64,000 nt of DNA from Bifidobacterium aerophilum (GTDB taxonomy: Bacteria; Actinomycetota; Actinomycetes; Actinomycetales; Bifidobacteriaceae): NCBI RefSeq assembly GCF_010667685.1, contig NZ_WHZW01000005.1, positions 85,602-149,601 of the forward strand, read 5' to 3'. Position numbers and translations under genes: made by a program. Positions 8,091 through 19,340 of the stretch are shown here, in pieces; within the stretch, counting starts at the first letter, position 1; every line of letters begins with the position of its first letter. The notes beneath the pieces were generated by a model, which made no database searches, was not told the DNA's origin, and saw nothing but the letters and a program-made list of their open reading frames with translations.

Positions 8091-10452
8091 ATGCCAACCC
8101 AACACACCATCACGGTCCGCACCGACGACCGCGTCAAGGAGCAGGGCGACCTGTTCGGCGTCTTCTTCGAGGACATCAATCACGCCGCCGACGGCGGCCT
8201 GTACGCCGAGCTCGTCCGGAACCGATCGTTCGAATTCGACCCGATCGACAACCCCGACTACACGCCGCTGACCGGCTGGACCGTACTGCCGCAAGGCGGC
8301 TCGACCAGAGCGACCGTCGCGGTCGACCATCCATTGAACGCCAACAACCAGCACTATCTCGTTCTCGGGCCGGCCGTATCCGCCGACGACGAACCGGCCG
8401 GCATCAGCAACGCCGGATTCAACGACGGCATCCCGGTGAGCGCGGACGACCAGTACGCGTTCTCCTGCTTCGCGCGCATCGACGACGCATCGGCCGCGAG
8501 CACGGCCACGCTGCGCGTCGAACTACGCTCCGCGGACCTGACGACCATCCACGCCGACGAGACGTTCACCGTCACAGCCGGCGAATGGACACGATTCGCG
8601 GCGACGTTCTTCCCCGACGCCGACGATCCGACCGCCGTCCTGGTCATCCGCAGCGACGAGCACGCGACCCTCGATCTCGACATGGTCTCGCTGCTCCCGA
8701 TCGACACGTTCGACGACGATCACGTGCTGCGCCGCGATCTGGCCGAAAAACTCGCGGATCTCAAACCCAGTTTCGTGCGCTTCCCCGGCGGCTGCCTCAT
8801 CCACGACGGCGCGTTCGACCCGGCCGCCCGCGACTCCGTCTACCGTTGGAAGTTCACCGTAGGACCGGTCGAGGAACGCCCGTCGAAACGCAATCGATGG
8901 AAGTACAACCAGACCTTCGGACTCGGCTTCTACGAATACTTCCGCCTGTGCGAGCAGATCGGCGCCGAACCGATCCCCGTCATCTCGCTCGGCTGCAACG
9001 CGCATCATCATCTGCAGGACGACATCGGGAACCTCCAGTCGTGGATCGACGACGCGCTCGACGTGATCGAATTCGCCAACGGTCCCGTCTACAGCACGTG
9101 GGGCAAGGTCCGCGCGCAGATGGGTCACCCGGAACCGTTCAACATGAAGTACATCGCACTCGGCAACGAAGAGGAGTACCAGGAGTTCTACGACCGGTAC
9201 GAGATCGCCGTGCACCAGATCCACGACCGCTACCCGGACATCCGGATCGCCGGCAGCGCGGGCGTCTGCCCGTACAGCGACCTGTACGATCCGGCGTTCG
9301 AGCAGGGCGACCGGCTCGACACGCCGCTCATGGACGTGCACTTCTACCATGCGCCCGAATGGACGGTCATGAACGCCCACCGCTACGACCATCACCCATA
9401 CCACACCAAGGTGTTCCTCGGCGAATACGCGACGCTCGACGACACCTGGTTCAACGCGCTGGCCGAAGCCGCGTTCATGACCGGACTCGAACGCGCCGTT
9501 GTTCAACAACGTGAAGTACACCGACTGGAAGCCGGACATGATCAACTACGACGGCCGCACATCCTATGGCACGCCGAGCTACTATGTGCAACGACTGTTC
9601 TCGCGCAACCAGGGCACGTCCCTGCTCGGCACCGGCGACGACATCACGCGCGGCCCGCGCTCCCGCTGGTCGGCGCGCGGCGACGCCTCGCTCAACATCA
9701 TCAACGCGCCGTTCACCGTCAACCGACTGACGATCACCGATCTCGACCATGACGGCGCCGTCCTGCAGCAGGAATCCGGCATCGAGATGACACCCGACGG
9801 CACCGCCACGCTGCCGCTCGACCTCGCCGGTTGCGAACACTTCCGGATCGACCTCGACTTCACCGCGCACGAGAAGCTCGATCCGGAATCCTCCGGCACC
9901 GACGTCACCATCCGTTTCGCCGAAACCAGCCCCGACGACTATGTGGCGCTGGCCATCAACAGCTGGTGGGGCCGCATGCTCACGCTGCGCACCTACCAGC
10001 ACGGCAAGGAGTCCTACTACAGCGCGATCCACGTCAACTACGCCGCGGAGACGACGCACCGCGCGCTGCTCGAGTTCGATCACGGCACGGTCAGTCTCGT
10101 GATGGACGGCAAGCCGATGCTTAACGAGACGCTGCTGCCGTATGAGCCGGACGATTTGTACTACTCGGCGGTACGCGACGCGGACGACACGGTGACCGTC
10201 AAACTCGTCAACGTGAAGGACACGCCGGCCGACGTACGGCTCGCATTCGACCACGCCGTCGACGCGACATACTCGGTCGAGCACATGGACGGATTCGCAT
10301 TGGACGCGCGCAACGATCTTGAACATCCGGCGCGGGTCGCCTCCAGCGAGCGCACCGAACACGCGGGAGACGCCGCCACCGAACCGATGACCGCACTCGA
10401 CTACCACGTGCCGGCCCACGCCGTGCACGTGCTGAAATTCCGGGTCGACTGA
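8091..10452 (+). pseudogene. GH51 alpha-L-arabinofuranosidase, copy 1, frameshifted by 29-bp deletion
   Basis: An intracellular exo-alpha-L-arabinofuranosidase gene, near-identical in layout to the intact copy that follows. The first reading frame (from ATG 8091, ribosome site AAGGAG) keeps the CBM-like N-terminal region, the acid/base motif GNEEEYQEFYDRYEI and the nucleophile motif GEYATLDDTWFNALAEAAF. After TGLER the frame shifts, giving about 80 unrelated residues to 9752; the rest of the gene continues in the next frame (FNNVKYTDWKPD onward) to 10452. Against copy 2, 29 bases are missing at 9494/9495, between two ACGC tetramers. The catalytic barrel end and the C-terminal beta-domain are lost from a normal product. 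A short non-functional or altered protein is expected; an assembly error is possible. Confidence 0.82.
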
Positions 10453-10523
10453 TCCGTTCATCCCCATCCGCGCATCATCCAGCCATCATCCGAGCATCAT
10501 CCATGTACGTTCAGGAGCATTCC

Positions 10524-12941
10524 ATGTCCACGCAACATTCCATCTCGATTCACACCGACGACCGCGTCAAGGAGCAGGGCGACCTGTTCGGCGTCTTCTT
10601 CGAGGATCTCAACCATGCCGCCGACGGTGGCCTGTACGCCGAGCTCGTCCGGAACCGATCGTTCGAATTCGACCCGATCGACAACCCCGACTACACGCCG
10701 CTGACCGGTTGGACCGTATTGCCGACCGTCGGCGGCACTCGCGCGACCGTCGCCGACGCACATCCGTTGAACGCCAACAACCAGCATTATCTCGTTCTCG
10801 GTCCGGCCGTATCCGCCGCCGACGAACCGGCCGGCATCAGCAACGACGGGTTCAACGACGGCATCCCGGTGCAGGCCGGCAAACGGTACCGCTTCTCCTG
10901 CTGGGCGCGTATCGACGACGATTCGGCCGCGAGCACGGCCAAGCTGCTTGTCGAACTGCGATCGCATGATCTGACGGCCGTCCGGGCAACCGAGTCGTTT
11001 GCCGTCGCGGCCGGCGGATGGAGCAAGTTCGAGGCCGAGATGACCGCGGACCACGACGATCCGACCGCCACGCTCGTCATCCATAGCGATGACCGGGCGA
11101 CGCTCGATCTCGACATGGTCTCGCTGCTCCCGATCGACACGTTCGACGACGATCACGTGCTGCGCCGCGATCTGGCCAAGAAAATAGCCGATCTCAAGCC
11201 ACGGTTCGTGCGCTTCCCCGGCGGTTGCCTCATCCACGACGGCGCGTTCGATCCGGCGGCGCGCGACTCGGTGTATCGCTGGAAGTTCACCGTCGGACCG
11301 GTCGAGGAACGCCCTTCGAAACGCAGCCGTTGGAAGTACAACCAGACCTTCGGACTTGGTTTTTACGAATACTTCCGTTTGTGCGAGCAGATCGGGGCGG
11401 AACCGATCCCGGTGATTTCGCTCGGCTGCAACTCGCACGACCACACCGAGGACCCGATCGAGAACCTGCAGTCGTGGATCGACGACGCGCTCGACGTGAT
11501 CGAATTCGCGAACGGTCCCGTCTACAGCACGTGGGGCCGCGTACGCGCCGATATGGGGCATCCCGAGCCGTTTGACATGAAGTACATCGCGTTGGGCAAC
11601 GAGGAGGAGTATCAGGAGTTCTACGACCGGTACGAGATCGCGCACCGCCAGATCCACGACCGGTATCCGGACATCCAGATCATCGGCAGCGCCGGCGCCT
11701 GCCCGTGCAGCGACGTCTATAAGCCGTCGTTCGAACAGGCCGACCGCACCGGCACGCCGATCATGGACGTGCATTTCTACCATTCTCCGGAATGGGTCGT
11801 GATGAACGCCTACCGCTACCATTCGCATCCGTACCATGCCAAGGTGTTCATCGGCGAGTACGCGACGCTCGACGACACATGGTTCAACGCGCTGGCCGAA
11901 GCCGCGTTCATGACCGGGCTCGAACGCACGCCGGCCGTGGCGATGGCCTGCTACGCGCCGCTGCTCAACAACGTGAAATACCGCAACTGGGACCCGGTGC
12001 TCATCGATTTCGACGGGCAATCGTCGTATGGCACGCCGGATTATTACGTGCAGCGCATGTTCTCGCGCAACCAGGGCACGTCCCTGCTCGGCACCAGCGA
12101 CGACATCGCGCATGTCGTGCCGTCCGGTTATCCGGTTGACGGCGCGGCGTCGATCGCCATCGGGGATGCAGGCATGACGATTGACGATCTTACGCTGACC
12201 GATCTGACTCAGGCCGGTTCGGCTGATGGCGGCGGCGTGACGCTCCAGCACGAGTCGCATGTCGTGCTCGCACCCGACGGCACGATCGCGTTGCCGTTGC
12301 GCACCGACGGTCGCGAACATTTCCGTCTCGAATTCGATTTCGTACCCGCCGTGCCCGCCGACCCCGGTTCGGGCGGCAACGAGATGCGCATCCGCTTCGC
12401 CGGCACGACGGATGAGGACTACGCCGCGGTCACGATCAACGGCTGGTGGGGCCGTGCGCTGTCGCTGCGCACGTTCGAGCACGGCAAGGAATCGTATTAT
12501 GCCGTGTCGCACATCAAGTGCCTGCCGAACGTGTCGTATCACGCGCTAATGGAAGTCGACCACGGTACGGTCAGCTTCGCGCTGGACGGCGAGCGGATCT
12601 TCCGCGAGACGCTGCTGCCGTATGAACCGGACGATTTGTACTACTCGGCGGTACGCGACGCGGACGACACGGTGACCGTGAAGCTTGTGAACGTGAAGGA
12701 CACGCCGGCTGACGTACGGCTCACGTTCGATCATGCCGTCGACGCGACGTACTCGGTCGAGCACATGGATGGATTCTCGTTGGATGCGAAGAACGATTTC
12801 GAGCATCCGGCACGGGTCTCGCCCAGCGAGCGCACCGAACACGCGGGAGATGGCGTCAGCCCGGTGTACGAACTGGATTACCCGCTTCCGGCACATGCCG
12901 TGCATGTTCTGAAATTCCGGCTCATCGGCGAAGAGAACTGA
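10524..12941 (+). CDS. GH51-type alpha-L-arabinofuranosidase, copy 2, intact, 805 aa
   Basis: Cleaves terminal alpha-L-arabinofuranosyl residues from imported oligosaccharides; no signal peptide, so cytoplasmic. The layout is an N-terminal catalytic start (GDLFGVFFEDLNHAADGGLY), an inserted CBM_4_9-like beta region around residues 50-185, the main barrel with acid/base Glu360 in ALGNEEEYQ and nucleophile Glu445 in IGEYATLDD, then a long C-terminal beta region. At 805 residues it is longer than simple GH51 enzymes (~500) because of the insert and a LamG/CBM66-like C-terminal part. ATG 10524 is chosen: GGAG lies nine bases upstream and the N-terminus then aligns with copy 1; an upstream ATG at 10503 would add seven residues. 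It lies 71 bp after the broken copy. Confidence 0.9.
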   Translation: MSTQHSISIHTDDRVKEQGDLFGVFFEDLNHAADGGLYAELVRNRSFEFDPIDNPDYTPLTGWTVLPTVGGTRATVADAHPLNANNQHYLVLGPAVSAADEPAGISNDGFNDGIPVQAGKRYRFSCWARIDDDSAASTAKLLVELRSHDLTAVRATESFAVAAGGWSKFEAEMTADHDDPTATLVIHSDDRATLDLDMVSLLPIDTFDDDHVLRRDLAKKIADLKPRFVRFPGGCLIHDGAFDPAARDSVYRWKFTVGPVEERPSKRSRWKYNQTFGLGFYEYFRLCEQIGAEPIPVISLGCNSHDHTEDPIENLQSWIDDALDVIEFANGPVYSTWGRVRADMGHPEPFDMKYIALGNEEEYQEFYDRYEIAHRQIHDRYPDIQIIGSAGACPCSDVYKPSFEQADRTGTPIMDVHFYHSPEWVVMNAYRYHSHPYHAKVFIGEYATLDDTWFNALAEAAFMTGLERTPAVAMACYAPLLNNVKYRNWDPVLIDFDGQSSYGTPDYYVQRMFSRNQGTSLLGTSDDIAHVVPSGYPVDGAASIAIGDAGMTIDDLTLTDLTQAGSADGGGVTLQHESHVVLAPDGTIALPLRTDGREHFRLEFDFVPAVPADPGSGGNEMRIRFAGTTDEDYAAVTINGWWGRALSLRTFEHGKESYYAVSHIKCLPNVSYHALMEVDHGTVSFALDGERIFRETLLPYEPDDLYYSAVRDADDTVTVKLVNVKDTPADVRLTFDHAVDATYSVEHMDGFSLDAKNDFEHPARVSPSERTEHAGDGVSPVYELDYPLPAHAVHVLKFRLIGEEN

Positions 12942-12972
12942 GCGGAATCGCTTCCCGCAATCATCACGAACA

Positions 12973-13084
12973 GGCCGTATCTGGGTCCACGAACAACAGT
13001 CTGATTCGATTACGGTCCTGCGAACATGCACAACGGCCGTATCTGAGTTGGCATGGTGCGTCATGAACTCAGGTACGGCCGTTG
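12973..13084. repeat. Inverted short repeats (GGCCGTATCTGAGT family) in convergent gap
   Basis: Copies at 12973-12986 and 13035-13048 (same orientation) and an inverted copy within 13066-13084. The arms 13031-13049 and 13066-13084 pair over 19 bp with one mismatch, forming a likely bidirectional terminator between GH51 and the ROK kinase. A degenerate inverted copy may lie near 13003-13018. The core resembles the 329-436 family (GGCCGTA followed by a T/C-rich half and A/G-rich end). Confidence 0.65.
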
Positions 13085-13097
13085 ATTATGCCGACGG

Positions 13098-14003
13098 TCA
13101 CGCCAGCGCGGCGCCGATGGCGCCGAGCGGGGCGTCGGCCGGGGCGAGACGTATGCGCGATCCGAGGTCCAGACCCTTGAGGAACGGGCAGGAGGCCTCG
13201 CGCGCGTGCAGTTCGTCCAGCGTGACGTCGATCAACGGCTGTCCGGTCTTCGCCATGCCGCCGCCGAAGATGATCATGCGCGGGTCGACCGACTGCGCGG
13301 CGATCTGCACGGCGTCCACGATGGCATGCGTCACCATGGCCAGCACGCGCCGCGCATCGGCGTCGCCGCCACGGGCCTTGGCGATCAGGTCGGGCATCGG
13401 CGGCACGCCGTCGGCGGTCGGCCACAGACGCGCCACGGACGCGCCCGAGCACACGGTTTCAAGGCAGCCCTGCTGGCCGCACGGACAGGCGAAACGGTTC
13501 GGATCGACCGGCACGTGGCCGATTTCGCCGGCCGCGCCGCTGTAGCCGTGCTGCAGCACGCCGTCGATGAGGATGCCGGCGGCCAGGCCGGTACCGAAGT
13601 TGAGGAACACGACCGTGCCGTCGGTGTCGTCGCCGCACAGCACCGCGGCCGCGCCGACCGCCGCCGCGTTCACGTCGTTGTCGACGTGCACCGGCAGGCC
13701 GAGACGCTCGCCGGACAGCGCGCCCAATTCCAGCGTGTCGATGTCGAGGTTGACGACGTTGGCGATGCGGCCGGTCGTCGAATCGACCTGACCGGGCGTG
13801 CCCATGCCGACGCGCGTCACGTCGGAGAGCCGGTCGCCGGCGACCTCACGTACGAGAGACACGACGTCCTCGACGACGTTGTCGCCGCCGCGGCGGGCGG
13901 GGACGCGTTTCGAGTCAAGGACCGCGCCGGACGCGTCCGTCAGCACCGCTTCGATCTTCGTGCCGCCGATGTCGACGCCGACCAGATACTGCTTATCCGT
14001 CAT
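13098..14003 (-). CDS. ROK-family sugar kinase, 301 aa
   Basis: An ATP-dependent hexose or N-acetylhexosamine kinase. The N-terminus has the phosphate-binding motif VGVDIGGTKIEAVLTD, the middle has NFGTGLAAGILIDG, and the ROK zinc cluster appears as CPCGQQGCLE after GEIGHVPVD. There is no helix-turn-helix before the first motif, which separates it from NagC-type regulators. ATG 14003 has AGAGG upstream; the longer open frame has none. It sits 51 bp after lnpC and is probably the last gene of the lnp operon, the place where galE (lnpD) is found in B. longum. Glucose, GlcNAc and galactose are all possible substrates; a GlcNAc kinase role would suit both neighbouring glycan loci but is inference. 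Confidence 0.85.
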   Translation of the reverse strand: MTDKQYLVGVDIGGTKIEAVLTDASGAVLDSKRVPARRGGDNVVEDVVSLVREVAGDRLSDVTRVGMGTPGQVDSTTGRIANVVNLDIDTLELGALSGERLGLPVHVDNDVNAAAVGAAAVLCGDDTDGTVVFLNFGTGLAAGILIDGVLQHGYSGAAGEIGHVPVDPNRFACPCGQQGCLETVCSGASVARLWPTADGVPPMPDLIAKARGGDADARRVLAMVTHAIVDAVQIAAQSVDPRMIIFGGGMAKTGQPLIDVTLDELHAREASCPFLKGLDLGSRIRLAPADAPLGAIGAALA

Positions 14004-14054
14004 GATGATGATTCCTCTTTTCCGGCTTTCCGGTACGCGGAAAGCCATGTCGTT

Positions 14055-15574
14055 TCACGCCGAGCGGAAGCCCAGCGTCTCCAGGAACGAACGGGTCTGC
14101 TCCTTGCGCTTGAATACGGCGGTGTTGCCGAGGATGCGTTCGCATACGCTGCCCAGCTCGTCGCGCACGGCGGCGCGGATCTCCTCGCGGTCGCGCGAGC
14201 CGTGCAGCGCGGCGGTCAGTTCTTCCCATTCGAGCGTGAACTCGCCGACCGACTCGGGCAGTTCGCTTTCCCCGGCGGCGAGCGCGTCCTCGATCACGCC
14301 GAGCTGGTCGACGAGACGGCCGGGCAGGATGAACAGGCCCTGCGCCTCGATCAGGCCGATCGGCTCCTGCTTGACGGGCCAGAACTCCGGGTGCGCGTGG
14401 AAGATGCCTTCGGGGTATTCGTCGCTGACCGCGTTGTTGCGGAAGATCAGGCTCATCTCGTAGCCGCGTTCGGTGATGATCACGCTCGGCGAAAGCGCGG
14501 ACTGCCGGTTGCCGTCGGCGTCGTGGCTGGCGATGCCGGCCTCGGCGTCATCGTAGCGCACCCAGGCCTCGCGGATGATGTCGGCGACCTCGACGATCTC
14601 GTCGCGCGAACGCGACACGACGCGCACGGCCGTGCCGGGCCAGTCGAGGATCTCGACCGTCGCCGCCTCGTGGCCGGGCAGAGTCAGGCTCGCCCAGGTC
14701 TCGGCTTTGAACATGGGCAGGATCTCGCCGCCGCCCTGGTAGTGATCGTGCGCAAGCACCGAGCCGCCGATGCGCGGCAGCGCGGCGTTGCATCCGAGGA
14801 AGTATCCCGGGAACCGGTCGACGAAGTCGAGCAGGTGCACGAAGGTGATGCGGTCGACGTGCATGGGCGTGTGCTCCATGTTCACGCAGATGCCGTGCTG
14901 ACGGAAGTAGCCGTACGGCGAGAACTGCCAGAACCACGGGCTGCCGCCGAGCTCGACCGGCAGCGTGCGCAGCGTGCGCTTGTCGCGTCCGGCGAAGCCT
15001 TCGTTCTCATGGCAGATCGTGCATGACGGGTAGCCACCGGCGACGGCGTTGCCGGCCGCGGCCTTCTTCATGTTCTTGAATTCGGGCTTGGCGAGGTTGA
15101 TCGTCACGGTCAGGCCGTGCGAGTCGAACCGCGGGTTCCGGTCGAGCGTGGCCTTCTTCACGTAGGTGTTGTCGACGCAGTAGTCGTAGAACCAGCGCAT
15201 GGCCTCCATGCCGCCGTCGCGCGTTTCGAGTGCCGCGAAGCGGTCGTCGATGGCGGACGGCGCGGCCGACAGGATGCCCATGACCGCGTCCGTCGTGGAG
15301 GCGCCTTCGCCCTCCTCGATCAGGCCGGCGTCGGTCGCGGCCGTGCGGAAGTCCGCCACCAGTTCATCCACGCCCTTGTTGCCGGCCGTCTCGCCGGTCG
15401 GACGGTACGAGGAGAGCGAGAACAGTTCGAAGATGCGGTTGCGCGCCAGGTCGGCGTCGCGCGGGTCGAGGTCGAGATGGTTCACGGCGTGGTCGACGAG
15501 CGCGTCGATGCTCGCGTACACGGCGTCGATCGGCGTCGTCGACTCGGCCGAGGTGGTCGGTGTCGCGTCCGTCA

Positions 15575-15575
<1 letters not shown>
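14055..15575 (-). CDS. lnpC: UDP-glucose-hexose-1-phosphate uridylyltransferase (class II GalT), 506 aa
   Basis: Transfers UMP between UDP-hexose and galactose-1-phosphate or HexNAc-1-phosphate, the third step of the LNB/GNB pathway. The sequence is a GalT class II protein: FELFSLSSYRPTGE near the N-terminus, the metal-site-like CTICHENEGF, and VNMEHTPMHVDR followed by GGSVLAHDHYQGG, which carries the HxH nucleotidyl-transfer histidines. Its ATG overlaps the nahK stop by one base (TGATG), so translation is probably coupled. Length is close to the ~500 residues usual for the family. Confidence 0.92.
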
Positions 15576-16789
<1,214 letters not shown>

Positions 16790-16845
16790 TTATGATCGAC
16801 TCCATTGTCGATTTCGGTTTTCCGATATGAAATTTACATTAATAA

Positions 16846-16883
16846 GGGGCTTCCCCGGGCCGTAATCGGTCCGGAAAAGCCCC
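16846..16883 (-). terminator. Hairpin between lnpA and nahK (terminator or attenuator)
   Basis: GGGGCTT and AAGCCCC arms enclose an inner CCGG/CCGG and CCG-TAAT-CGG stem. It lies 11 bp past the lnpA stop on the minus strand and is followed by TTATTAATGT, not a clean T run, so read-through is likely. Confidence 0.55.
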
Positions 16884-16894
16884 GGATCACGCAC

Positions 16895-19147
16895 TCAGAT
16901 ACGCCGCCAGGCGATGGCGCTGGCGTCAAGGTCGAAGTGCTCGCTCGCGCCGTCGGGCAGCGCCACGTCGGTGGACTGCGGGCGGTCGGTGTTGTTGATC
17001 ACGCAGTACCAGCCGGTTTCGGGGAAGCGGGCGACCTCGCACTCGGGGTTGGTCGAGCTGTAGGTCGCATAGCGGTCCTCGTTGCGGCTCGCGTAGAACA
17101 GGATGCGTTCCAGCAGTCGCGCGTTCGCGGCCGAGTACGGCAGGCCGGACACGTACACGCCGCGTCCCTTGCCGTATTCGTTGACCGCGAGCTGGACCTG
17201 CCCGCCGTCGGCGCGCAGCAGGGTCACGTCCTCGCTGACGGGGTACGTGTTGGGGATCTGCTCGCCGAAGTCGATGCCGCCGAGCGGGGCCTTGCCCTGT
17301 CCGCCGCCGCAGCCGGACAGCGGGATGCGGTATCCGGCCGCCTCCCACGCCTCGCGCGCCGCCGGGTCGACGTGCACGTCGGCCGTGATGAAGTGGTCGG
17401 GCGTGACGGGCGGGAAGTACTTGTCGACGGACAGCGTCTGGTAGCGTTCCTCGTCCACGCCGAACACGTCGGCCAGCTGGAAGAAGCGGCCCTGATGCCA
17501 CTGCGAGCTCGGCTCGCCGACGCCCACGAGCGCGCCGCCGCCGCGCACCCACGCGCGCAGCGTCTCGGCCAGCTTCGGATCCTTCGCCCAGACGTCGCCG
17601 CCCGAATACGCGGTGTCGACCGGACCGCCGGTGATGATCACGTCGACGTCGTCGTCCACGCCACGTTCGATCACGTCATCGAAGCTGACGAACCGCACGT
17701 TGACGCGCATGCCGGACAGCGATTCGAGGATGCCGTAATACGAGTACGTCTGCTTGTTGGGCAGCGCGTGGGCGACGGTGTACGCCATCCACGAACGCAT
17801 CTTGCCCCACGAGTTGAGGATCGCGACGTTGAGCTCGCCCGTGGCGGCCTCGCCGTTCGTGCGATCGTGGATGTCGCGGAACTCGTCGGCGATGTGCTCG
17901 ACGGCGTCCACGAACTTCGGGAACTTCGCGGCCAGCGACAGGTAGCCGCCGTAGCCCATGCGCGCGATCGGCGAGCGCAGGATGGCGCGGCGGGCCTTGC
18001 GCCAGTTGTCCCACGCCTCGATGCTCGGATCGTTGCCCTCGTAGAACGTGTCGGGGAAGAAGTACGGCAGGAAGCGGCCCTCGGTGTACTTGACGCCGGG
18101 GATGTCGGCGATCATGCGGGTGGTCGTGCCGTCGCCGATGGATCCGACCACGGCGTCGAGGCCGAGGTCGCCGAAGCCGTCCTTGTACGGCTCGGTGCCG
18201 ATCCACTGGTCGCCGAGGAACATCATGGCTTCCTTGCCCGCCTTGTGCGACATGTCGGCGAGCGTCTTGACGTTCTCGCGCACGAAGCCGGAGAGGAAGT
18301 CGATCCAGTCGCGCTGGGCCTTGCGCGGCACGCGCCAGGCGGAGTTGTAGCAGCCTTCGTCCACGAAGTCCTCGGGACGCAGGCGATAGCCGTACCGCTT
18401 CTCGAAGTCGTCGAGCGCCGCCGGCGAGACGGTGCACGAGCAGCCGAACCAGTCGACGATCTTCTCGCGGTGCTTCGGGTCGAACAGCAGGGTGAACTGG
18501 TAGAAGAACGTGGTGAAGCGCACGACGTCGGTCTGCGGGTTGTCCTTGAGCCACTGCTCGAACGTGTCGAACACGAACTTGCGGGTGGCCGGATGGTAGA
18601 TGTCGAACGGGATCTCGTGTTCCTTGTCGCCCCAGTCGTTGGTGAGGTGGTTGTACATCTCGACCGGGTCCCAGATGATGTAGGCGAGGAACGAGGCCGT
18701 GTACTCGTGCATCGGCGTCGCGCCGTTCACGGTGACCGTGTTCGAGGCCGCGTCGACCGTCCAGTTCGCCGGGTCGACGACCGCGCCGGTGGTGCGGTCG
18801 ATGACCTCCCAGTACCTGGCCGGGTCGGCGTCGTAGTTCGGGGTGAGCTGCTCGGCGAAGAACGTGGCCATGAGGTCGATGGTCACGGTGTCGGTTTCGG
18901 CGAGCACGCGCTGGGTGAGCAGGTAGACCTGCGGCGTCTCGTCCATGTGCAGGGTGATCCACTCGTTGTGCGCGCGGGTCGGGAAGTAGGCGCTGTAGAT
19001 CTTCTTGCCGAGGGCGAGCACCGCGTCGTCGAGATGCGTGCCGTCCGAGTTGCGGATCGCGTCCGCGCCCCACAGTTCGGCGAGTTCCTTGGTTTTCTCG
19101 GCGAAGTTCGATTCGCTGGGAAGTGTGAAGCGTCCGGTGGTGGTCAT
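16895..19147 (-). CDS. lnpA: 1,3-beta-galactosyl-N-acetylhexosamine phosphorylase (GH112), 750 aa
   Basis: Phosphorolyses lacto-N-biose and galacto-N-biose in the cytoplasm to galactose-1-phosphate and GlcNAc or GalNAc. The protein starts MTTTGRFTLPSESNFAEK and is colinear with B. longum LnpA: Asp313 in MMFLGDQWIGTEPY falls at exactly the residue number of the known general-acid aspartate. A barrel domain is followed by a Rossmann-like region (VDVIITGGPVDTAYSGGDVW) and a C-terminal beta part. AAGGAG precedes ATG 19147. It lies downstream of its transporter genes and upstream of nahK and lnpC, the standard pathway order. Confidence 0.96.
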   Translation of the reverse strand: MTTTGRFTLPSESNFAEKTKELAELWGADAIRNSDGTHLDDAVLALGKKIYSAYFPTRAHNEWITLHMDETPQVYLLTQRVLAETDTVTIDLMATFFAEQLTPNYDADPARYWEVIDRTTGAVVDPANWTVDAASNTVTVNGATPMHEYTASFLAYIIWDPVEMYNHLTNDWGDKEHEIPFDIYHPATRKFVFDTFEQWLKDNPQTDVVRFTTFFYQFTLLFDPKHREKIVDWFGCSCTVSPAALDDFEKRYGYRLRPEDFVDEGCYNSAWRVPRKAQRDWIDFLSGFVRENVKTLADMSHKAGKEAMMFLGDQWIGTEPYKDGFGDLGLDAVVGSIGDGTTTRMIADIPGVKYTEGRFLPYFFPDTFYEGNDPSIEAWDNWRKARRAILRSPIARMGYGGYLSLAAKFPKFVDAVEHIADEFRDIHDRTNGEAATGELNVAILNSWGKMRSWMAYTVAHALPNKQTYSYYGILESLSGMRVNVRFVSFDDVIERGVDDDVDVIITGGPVDTAYSGGDVWAKDPKLAETLRAWVRGGGALVGVGEPSSQWHQGRFFQLADVFGVDEERYQTLSVDKYFPPVTPDHFITADVHVDPAAREAWEAAGYRIPLSGCGGGQGKAPLGGIDFGEQIPNTYPVSEDVTLLRADGGQVQLAVNEYGKGRGVYVSGLPYSAANARLLERILFYASRNEDRYATYSSTNPECEVARFPETGWYCVINNTDRPQSTDVALPDGASEHFDLDASAIAWRRI

Positions 19148-19200
19148 GAAGTGTTTGCTCCTTGTGAATTTGTTGCGGCTCGTGCTGAACGGTTCGGCAC

Positions 19201-19319
19201 TGGACTGTCCGCTTAACGCGTCGCCTTCGGCCCTGCAATCAAGGGCCTCGCTGCGCTCGGGCTCAATGCTGCCTTCGCTCGTCTATCGGCTCGCTCAGGC
19301 TGAGCCTACGGACAGTCCA
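19201..19319. mobile_element. 119-bp MITE-like intergenic element with terminal inverted repeats
   Basis: The ends TGGACTGTCCG (19201-19211) and CGGACAGTCCA (19309-19319) are perfect 11-bp inverted repeats. A 17-bp direct copy CACTGGACTGTCCGCTT occurs at 19198-19214 and again at 19318-19334, exactly 120 bp apart, so the left end is duplicated beyond the right end. The interior is GC-rich and has no open gene. It lies in the lnpA-permease gap and could also act as a strong hairpin. Confidence 0.55.
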
Positions 19320-19340
19320 CTGGACTGTCCGCTTGACGGC

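Noticed and set aside
9485..9506. Programmed frameshift in the first GH51 gene
   Set aside because: There is no slippery sequence, and direct comparison with copy 2 shows 29 missing bases, which explains the shift as a deletion.
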